Shown here in pieces: positions 56,942-64,000 of a stretch of DNA of 64,000 bases. Source of the stretch: Guillardia theta CCMP2712 (Eukaryota > Cryptophyceae > Pyrenomonadales > Geminigeraceae). Location of the stretch: contig NW_005434667.1 of the NCBI RefSeq assembly GCF_000315625.1, positions 1,108,438 through 1,172,437 on the forward strand, read 5' to 3'. A model generated the notes under the pieces. The model was not told the origin of the DNA. It searched no databases and saw only the letters and a program-made list of their open reading frames with translations. Made by a program: the position numbers and the translations under genes. Each line of letters opens with the position of its first letter. The stretch's first letter is position 1.

Positions 56942-57870
56942 TCATATGAGCTCGTTCAGACTCTCTAAGCCGATGGGATCCTTCCTTGACATGGCTCTGG
57001 CGGCCATGATATAATCTCTTGGAGAAGGAGCAAGTACCACATGCCTGTTATTGTAGTTTCAAACACAAGTGTACAAAGATATGTTCTACAAGTGCTCAAA
57101 AGATGCTCACCTGTGGATGATCCCACGAGATAGTTTGGTGTACATCCCCAGCACTATCGAGCAGCCCGGCTTGCCTCGGAGCAACTTTTGAACTTTTCCT
57201 GGGTGCATTCCATGCACATCCTTTCCATCCACCGTGACAAGGATGTCGCCTACCCCACAGACAGCCTGTCGCTGTAAGAAGAACGATCAGAGGCAGGCGG
57301 GTCAAAGAAAAGCACATGGCGCACATCGCAGCATCCATACGGCTCCACCTTGGAGATTCTCAGGCAGCCACTGGAATGTTTGACCCCGTTATACTCAAAG
57401 TCTTCAACTGATCCCTCCAGCTCTATCCCACAGTCTATTTCATCCTCTCCCCGAAGAGAATCAGCAAACTTCTCGACTTGAGCTTGAGCAGCCTTCTGCT
57501 TGACATCGGAATCTTTGCCATCAGGCTGCTGATGAGTTTTCAGACCACTCTCCAAGTCTGCATTTGACCGCAGGATAGCAACTTCTTCTTCTTGTTTCGA
57601 TGCTATCTCTTCATATTCGTCTGTGAAACAGCAAATATAATTGTAGATCACTTTCATGCAGACTACGAAGACAAGCGCCAAGAATAGGATACTTCCTACA
57701 ATGACAGCAAGGTTCTTCCATGTGTTCCCTCCTGCTTCGTTCATGTGTTGCTGGCTTGCACGGAGAACAAGAAGGGCACTGCCAAGGAAGAGGAGAAGGA
57801 GGAGAGTAGCGACCAAGTCTTGCTTCCCTGCATTGAAGATCGGCAACCTTCCTCCCCGCGCCCCCACCAT
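56942..57870 (-). CDS. Two-TM membrane protein with cytosolic PDZ domain
   Basis: The ATG at 57870 (MVGARGGRLPIFNAGKQD) precedes two hydrophobic spans (LVATLLLLLFLGSALLVL and NLAVIVGSILFLALVFVVCM), a charged helical linker, then a PDZ domain in three exons: CLRISKVEPYGCCD joined to RQAVCGVGDILVTVDGKDV, then HPGKVQKLLRGKPGCSIVLG. Intron 2 joins GIIHR to HVVLAPSPRDYIMAARAMSR, ending LESLNELI and a stop at 56942-56944; all phases match. The PDZ carboxylate-binding loop is not the classic GLGF, and a Cys pair (GCC) precedes the second strand. The 5' end abuts a GC-rich block and the inverted-repeat element at 57964, which probably affected its promoter. Confidence 0.82.
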
Positions 57871-57963
57871 AGCGCCGCAGGCTCCAGAAATAGAACAAGG
57901 TCACCGGTACGGCACAGCCAGCCTGGCCGCCGGGCGGCTGCCGGGCCGTCACACTGTGTCCTC

Positions 57964-58490
57964 GTACTGATCTTTAACTTAACTTTGAGTAAAGGCCGCG
58001 CCTGGGTCGACCCGGGCCGCCGCCGCTGTAGGCTGTCAACACAGTCTATCCGAGGCCCCCGCTCCCGGGAGTCCGGGCCGCCGCCGCGGCTGAGTCACTA
58101 CTAGGCTACCCGGTACGGAAGGCTCCGAGTCGGTGTCAACGGTCTACAGTGTGCATAGTACAAGTCTAACAAACTTGTAGCACTGTGACTCAGTAGTGAG
58201 TCGGAGGTGCGGCTCTTTAGCGGCTAGTCACGGCGGGTCACCGGCAGGCGCACTGGCCGGGGCCCGTGGGCCGGGGCCGGCGGCACCGTGGCACTGTGAC
58301 GGGCTTAACTTTGAGTAAAGAAAACGGGGCGCTTGAAGCGGCCCGGCAGCCTTTTTATCAAGTTGAGTGAAATATCAAGTAACTTTTAGTAGTCACCAGG
58401 GTCGGACCGTCCGATGGGACCTCAGCCGCAAGCATTATGGCATGCAGGGACACAGGACTCTTTACTCAAAGTTAAGTTAAAGATCAGTAC
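57964..58490. mobile_element. 527-bp MITE-like element with perfect 31-bp terminal inverted repeats
   Basis: Positions 57964-57994 (beginning GTACTGATCTTTAACTTAAC) are perfectly inverted at 58460-58490. The interior is very GC-rich with CCGGGCC-type words and has no plausible transposase, so it is non-autonomous. An internal copy of the inner TIR word (CTTAACTTTGAGTAAAG) lies at 58304-58320. The outermost bases GTAC are self-complementary, so the true boundary may be inside, with a TA (or GTAC) target duplication and a TIR starting CTGATC or TGATC. The GC-rich composition extends about 70 bp further left, to about 57890. It is unlike any named family I can recall. Confidence 0.72.
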
Positions 58491-59095
58491 TATTGACTTT
58501 TTAAAACTCATTATATCACTCTATTAAGACCCTTGTTGAGTGAAAATAGTGTAGAGCTAGTCCAAAAAGGCCTCAGGCTCATGTCTCTTCGTGGTACGTG
58601 CTCGAACAGTTGGGTTTGAATTTTTACAAAAAGATTAGTTTTCAGATATTTTGCTGACCAACGTCACGAGGTCTCGCTTGTAAAGATGACCGTTTGGAGG
58701 TCTAACTTGACTACCCCACCTGGTAAAGCAATGACCTCTCTGTCATGACCCCTACTTTATGCTTTTTTCCACCTACCCTATGATAAATGCTGTGTACCTT
58801 TGGATCCACTTTACCACCCCACAGAAGAGTATCTGTCTTTACCAACGCCTTTGCGCGCAATGCTAACCAACAATGCCGGCCTCAAGCGGTCAGGCACGAA
58901 AGAGTTAGCCATTAACTCAAGGACGGCAGAGCTTGACCATATGTGATTAGTGATAGAACCAAGCACAGTCATTGACTGGCAGGAACCGCAAGGCATCTGA
59001 GTCTTGTACTTGGTACAAGGTCAAAGTTATCGCGGTAACTGCTCTAAAGCTCGTATCGACCCTCGTCTTGTTTCTTGGACATTGTTATCAACGTC
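58491..59095. other. Spacer upstream of the channel gene
   Basis: An AT-rich start is followed by scattered CTACCCC/CCACC words at 58705-58830, the fifth such island in the window. It should contain the channel promoter at its right end. No gene seen. Confidence 0.45.
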
Positions 59096-62000
59096 ATGTC
59101 TCCTTTGAACAATCAAGAGGAAAGAATTCAGATCAATGGCAACGGTCACACAGATATCAATGACGATGCAACGATGAAGAAGATCACCTCGTTGAATAGC
59201 CTTCGGTCTGCCAGCGTCACCTCTCCCGTCCACGGCTTGTTGGAGGACGAGAAAGACAACGATCAGAGAAGTGTCCATAGTCCTCTGTTTTCGAGAATTC
59301 TTATCGGGGATACAAATCAAAAGAACTCTCTGAATCGAACTTCCTCTAGCAAAAGCGCGAAGGCAGCAGAAAAAGTATTGAAGGGGTTTGGTATTTTTTC
59401 CCGTCCGGAGAAGAAGCGACACACTATTCTGGTTACCCCTGAAAGAAAGCTCCAGAAATTGAAAAGCTCTCAGATCAAGAGGAAAATCCGCAAAGTTCAC
59501 TTCCGTCTCCCAAAATCCAAGAACGACAAGAGGCTCCATATCCTAGAGCCTGGGTCAGCGTTCTTAGAGAAATGGTTGAGGTTTATGATGCTTCCTTTGG
59601 CATATGAGCTGTGGGCGTTCCCGTTCAGACTTGCGTTCTGTGATCCAAGATCGTCAGAAATTCTGATCTGTGATCTTGTCTGCGATATCATCTTCTTCTT
59701 CGACGCCATGGTTCGGCTCAACACCGCCATCCCGGCGGAAACGTATCCAGGTCAAACAGAGGCTATAACAGAATGGTCAGGAGTTGCAGAAATGTACGTC
59801 AGACACTCTCTCCTCCCCGATCTCCTCCCTATCGTCATGTACTGGGTAAGTAACGGCTGATTGTGTTGCAAATCAGTGAAATCTTAACGTTTAGGTGACA
59901 ACGCTGTCGTTGCGCTCTTTCTCAGGGAGCCTGGTCTGGATCTGGTGGGCGTTCATGATCCCAAGGCTTGTCACGAGAGTCTCTCGTCTCGCGTTCTTCT
60001 TTCGGTCTATGGAAACGAACCTCGAGCTCAACGTTCGAAACCTTCAGGCGGTCAAGATCTGCCTTGTCATTCTCCTGTCCTCCCACTGGGTGGGTTGCCT
60101 ATACTACTTTCTGGCAAGAGTGCAATCGTTCAAGGAGACAACATGGGTACATTGCACTCTCATCGTTTTTTCTCCATGTCGCTGAAATGCCTCGGCAGGT
60201 GCGGGACTTTGAACATCTTCTTCCGCTCTACAAGTTTGACCACAGCACGGTTGCAACGAACTACCTGCTATGCATGTAATGCTTCTTGTCTTTTCCTTTT
60301 ATCTGTCTCATCTCTTGTTCAAGGTACAAAGGATTCAATGCACTCTCAAACCTTGCATACGACCTTGGCCTGCCGTCGAACATTGTGGAGATGTTGTACT
60401 CGCTGATGGTCATGACAATACAGGTTGACATGCCGCCATGTATGTTACCATGGTTAAGAGCATGTTGCAGATCTATCTCAGCGCTTTGATTCTCGGAACT
60501 CTCCTAAACTACCTCGTGCGCAAGAACCCGACGGAGGAGGCGCACAAGCAGCACATCGAGCAAGTGAAGCAGTTCATGGAGAGTAAGAGCTTGCCCGTGT
60601 CCCTGCAGGAGAGGGTGCTGGGCTACTTCGAGTTCCAGTACCAGAAGAATGTCAACAGCTCTCTTTCTACTTCCATGGATCTCCCGCGATCTCTTCGCAT
60701 CAAAGTTGCCAACGCCAACTACCACGATCTCATCGTCAAGTGCGCCAACAGGGGAAAACCCCTCAACGGCTGTAGCTCGCAGTTCTTCAACGTAAGTGCA
60801 CCTTGTATTCCTTGATTGAGCTGAGCTCGTGCTGGGTCTTGCAGGCGCTCATGACGAGGCTCCAAGTGATGCACGTCATGTCAAGTGAGGAGATAGTGAA
60901 GAGAGACGAGTGAGTCTTGTTTCCTGCTACCTTCCAGCTGAGGCTTGCTCCTCCTCCAGGATCCCTCGCGAGCTCTACTTTGTGAGTGAAGGGGCCGCGC
61001 TCATCATTGATGAGAAGGAGAGGACGATCGGAGTGATCCGAAGCGACGTGCCCGACATCGCTCCCATCATCGGAGAGGTGGAGGGCTTCTCGACTTGATG
61101 CCGCTGACTTTTCTTCAGGTTCCCTTCTTCCTCGGCATCAACTACGTGCATACCATCAAAGCAAAGGCGGACGAGGATCTTGAGTTGCTCGTCCTGTCCA
61201 AGGAGGACAGCTCGGAGCTGTTCAGTAGCTATCCGGAAGAGCATCAGATCATCTGCGAGAACCTCCTCCGAAAGTTCGACCTGGACGCCAACGGGGACTC
61301 GATCAAGGGAGCGCAGGAGGACCTCAGTGACGTGGCCAAGTTAGCAACCAAGACCAAGATCATTCAGTCCATCAAGAGCCGAGCCGAGCGGCTCTTCTTC
61401 TCCCTCTCGCACTCAGCAAACTCGGGTGATGTGGAGACTGTCCTGCAGCTAATCCGGCAGGGCGCAGACATCAACAAGTCAAACTACGACAAAAGGACCG
61501 TGCTGCACATGGCGTGTGCGGAAGGAAACTATCGGATGGTTGAGATCCTCCTCAACAATGGAGCTGAGAAAGACCTCAAGGATAGATGGGGTCAGACGCC
61601 TCTCCAGACGGCCATCAACCACAAGCAGCTCATGATCGTTGGGCTGTTGACGCAGTGGAAGGCGAGTCTCGGCTTCGAGAACGCGGCGTCAGCGCTGTGC
61701 GAGGCATCGGGAGGAGGAGACCTGGCGCAGGTGCGGAGGCTGATTGAGAACGGGGTCAACGCCAACCTAGGAGACTACGACAGGAGGACAGCTCTGCATG
61801 TGGCCAGCGCTGAGGGTCATGACAAGGTGGTGGAGTACCTGCTGAGCAAGAAGGCGGATCCCAACGCCGCTGACCGCTGGGGAGGAACGCCGCTGCAGGA
61901 CGCGCTCTTGAACGGGCACGCGCTGGTGGCAACGCTGCTCAAGGCGAAGGGAGGGTCGATGCCCAAGGACGTGGGGAGCGAGGAGGTGTGCTCAGCTGCG

Positions 62001-64000
62001 GGGCTCGGAGACGTGAAGAGGCTGCGGTTGATGCATGACTACGGTCAGCCGACGGACGTTGGGGACTACGACTTTCGCTTCCCCCGTGAGCCGTTGCTGA
62101 CGTCACCGTGACCATCTGACCTCTCTTGCAGTCCATCTTGCAGCTGCTGAAGCCAAGGTCCTGGCTGTCTCCTTCCTCCTCGGCGTCAGCGCAGACCCAA
62201 ACTGCACCGATCGATGGGGAGGGACGCCAATGGACGACACGCTGCGAGGAGGAACGTTGTATCACATGTACTGCGCGAAGCTCATCCAAGGTACTGCGTC
62301 TGCTCGCTCCTTCTCTCTGCTCCAAGAGTTTCTCATGCCTCCTGTGTTGACATGCTGTGCTCAGGGTGGGGGGGAGAGCTGGGGCTCTACAAGGACACGG
62401 AGGAGGGGAGGAGGTTCATGGAGAGGCTGGACTCCATCTCGATCAAACAAGTTCGACTGCTGATCAAGTCGCTGATCGACCAAGGGCTGGACAAGACGTC
62501 TCCCAAGCACCTCACGGTTGAGGAGCTCAACCTCTACCTCAAGGCGAGCGGCGAGATGATGCCTACTGTCCTCCAGCTGTCGTCCAACATCAACAGCGTG
62601 ACTGGCGACATCCAAGTCTTCCGCGACCTCCTACACACGCAAGTTCTCTTCCTCAAGAGCAAGATTCAGATGATGTTTGATGCTGCTCCTGCCGTCCGAA
62701 CTCCCTCCTCGTCTCCCGGAGTCAAGTCAGTGTGGATGGAGAAGATTCATGCAACGATGCAGAGCATGCAGCTCATAGGCGTGCAGGACCTGGAGAGCAT
62801 GGTGATCGACGAGCTCGACCTGGATGGCGACATCGACTCCGAGACCGAGTACGCCCTCTACGAGGAGCTGGACGAGCTGCTGGAAGCGCAGGAGCGAGCT
62901 GAGGCGCAGGGAGTGCACTGGGAGAAGCTGGCGGTCTCGTCGTTCCGTCAAGCGGCGATGCGGCTGACCGACATCGAGCTGGCGTACGAGCTCTTGACGC
63001 GGGTCGCGTGCTCGGCGAAGTCAGACGTGGTGTCCTACTTCAGCTCGGACCCCTACATGAGCAGCCAAGACCTCGGTATGGTGCTCTCTATCCTCCGGGT
63101 GGAGACGGGGAACATCGACGTGGACGACATGCTGTTTGAAGTCCAGCAGCACCTCGAGCTGATGGGCAAAAGAACCTTCTCCGACGGCGAGTCCAGCCAT
63201 CCCGAGGAGGAGCTGACCGGCGCCAACCTGTCGGAGATCTTTGCGGGCAGCCCCAAGTTCAGGAAGTGTCTGCTGGGGATGCAGGTAGACTCAACGCTCT
63301 GCTCGCTCATGAGGTCGGAGTTGAAGCTGCACTTCACTGAGGAGGAGGTGCTGGAGCTGCTCAAGGATCACGGGAAGTTCAACGCCAAGGCAGGAGACAC
63401 GATCTTTGACGCCTCCAAGCCGGATGGGTCCAGCTGGTACTTCGTTGTCTCCGGGGACGTCAAGTGCGCACAGGAGGACGGAGGAGCGAACTCAGCTGGG
63501 TTCGGAACCAACGGAGGAGGAGGGTCGTTCTTCGGAGGGATGTACTACCTGACCGGAATCCAGCCAGCTCAAAGTATCGTCGCCCACAGTCAGTCAAAGA
63601 TTATCAAGCTCAGCAGGAAGAAGCTGGAGGAGCAGATGCGAGGGAGGAAAGAGGAGAGCATCCGAGCTCTGGCAAGGCTGATGTTGGAGGCTACGGACGT
63701 GAAGAGTCTTGAGGAAGGAGGAGCGAGGAAGGCGAGCACGAACAACGACTCCTTCCAGAACTCCTTCCAGACCATGCTCAAGAACTTCTCCTTCCGGTCA
63801 TTCAAGATGTCCACCGGGACGAGCTTGTCGAACTCGAGGGTAGTTCCCTTTCCTACTCACGAGGCCGGGCAAGGGGGAAAGGGAATAGGCGACAAGCTGT
63901 CGAGCGCCTTTGAACTGGAGGAGGAGGAGGATGATGTACTGGACATCACCATCACAGAGGAAGACCGTCGCAAGCTCAAGGAGGGTTTCACGCTGGTGAG
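59096..64000 (+). CDS. CNBD/ankyrin ion channel (AKT-like layout), 3' end beyond window
   Basis: The ATG at 59096 starts a basic N-terminus. Six-TM channel exons follow: S1-S3 at 59580-59740, S4 (MIPRLVTRVSRLAFFFRSME), S5 (VKICLVILLSSHWVGCLYYF), pore region and S6 (EMLYSLMVMTIQ joined to IYLSALILGTLLNYLVRK across 60424-60471). The pore reads GFNALSNLAYDLGLPSN, not T.GYGD. A cyclic-nucleotide-binding domain spans about 60850-61250 (RELYFVSEGAALIIDEKERT, then PFFLGINYVHTIKAKADED). Ankyrin repeats run 61420-62290 (RTVLHMACAEGNYRMVEILL, RTALHVASAEGHDKVVEYLL, LHLAAAEAKVLAVSFLLG). A long helical region and a second CNBD-like fold (GKFNAKAGDTIFDASKP, SWYFVVSGDVK; 63370-63630) follow. The gene is still open at 64000. 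Order resembles plant AKT channels, but the filter and second CNBD differ. Confidence 0.88.

Noticed and set aside
57890-58440. rRNA or other structured RNA gene in the GC-rich block
   Set aside because: No recognisable rRNA core sequences; perfect terminal inverted repeats point to a mobile element instead.

Overview
The window is nuclear DNA of a gene-dense, intron-rich unicellular eukaryote. Genes sit on both strands, usually 100-1000 bases apart. Introns are mostly 42-110 nt with GT...AG ends and CAG-type acceptors, and many exons can be joined in frame by eye. Protists and algae fit best: a SHAQKYF-type Myb domain and a plant-style CNBD/ankyrin channel occur beside C-type lectin, CHAT, RhoGEF, NHL, MORN and collagen-like proteins. 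A cryptophyte such as Guillardia theta is my guess (inference, not demonstrated). I see no tRNA, rRNA, CRISPR array or prokaryotic operon signal.

Layout. 1-2314 holds a strand-biased TACCC-rich island and purine repeats. 2315-4151 (+) is a small DH-PH RhoGEF. 4296-5591 (-) is a Myb/SANT domain fused to a CDCA7-type four-CXXC zinc finger. 6327-12991 (+) is the most striking locus: a secreted-start, multi-pass membrane protein with a C-type lectin ectodomain, followed after one short inferred intron by a complete Ser/Thr kinase and a C-terminal CHAT (caspase-like) domain. It converges on a ZNFX1-like helicase (13324-19749, -). A PH-FHA protein (19992-22522, +) and a membrane class III nucleotidyl cyclase (22735-25829, -) follow. 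27008-29065 (+) is a SUV3-type mitochondrial RNA helicase. 29361-33631 (-) carries a coiled-coil membrane protein or tail and a kinase-RhoGEF fusion. 34360-37531 (+) is an adenylation domain plus carrier domain plus ankyrin repeats.

The second half holds a coiled-coil/PDZ-like protein (37843-39568, +), a small unknown (39711-41068, -), a ubiquitin-like-domain protein (41703-43124, +), a PDZ plus helical-domain protein (43266-44208, -), a concanavalin/LamG-like plus ARM-repeat protein (44911-48700, -), a collagen-like type II membrane protein (48992-50927, +), a MORN-repeat protein (51280-52879, +), a small acidic protein (53009-53530, -), an NHL plus EF-hand protein (53875-56776, +), a two-TM PDZ protein (56942-57870, -), a 527-bp inverted-repeat element resembling a MITE (57964-58490), and a CNBD/ankyrin ion channel cut by the window end (59096-64000, +).

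Taken together, much of the window encodes signalling proteins: receptor kinase/CHAT, RhoGEFs, cyclase, cyclic-nucleotide-binding channel, and PDZ, FHA, PH and EF-hand proteins. Many are domain combinations rarely or never seen in animals or plants. There is no evidence that they form one operon-like unit. Exon boundaries were worked out by hand and are stated where they join in frame; otherwise gene limits are approximate.
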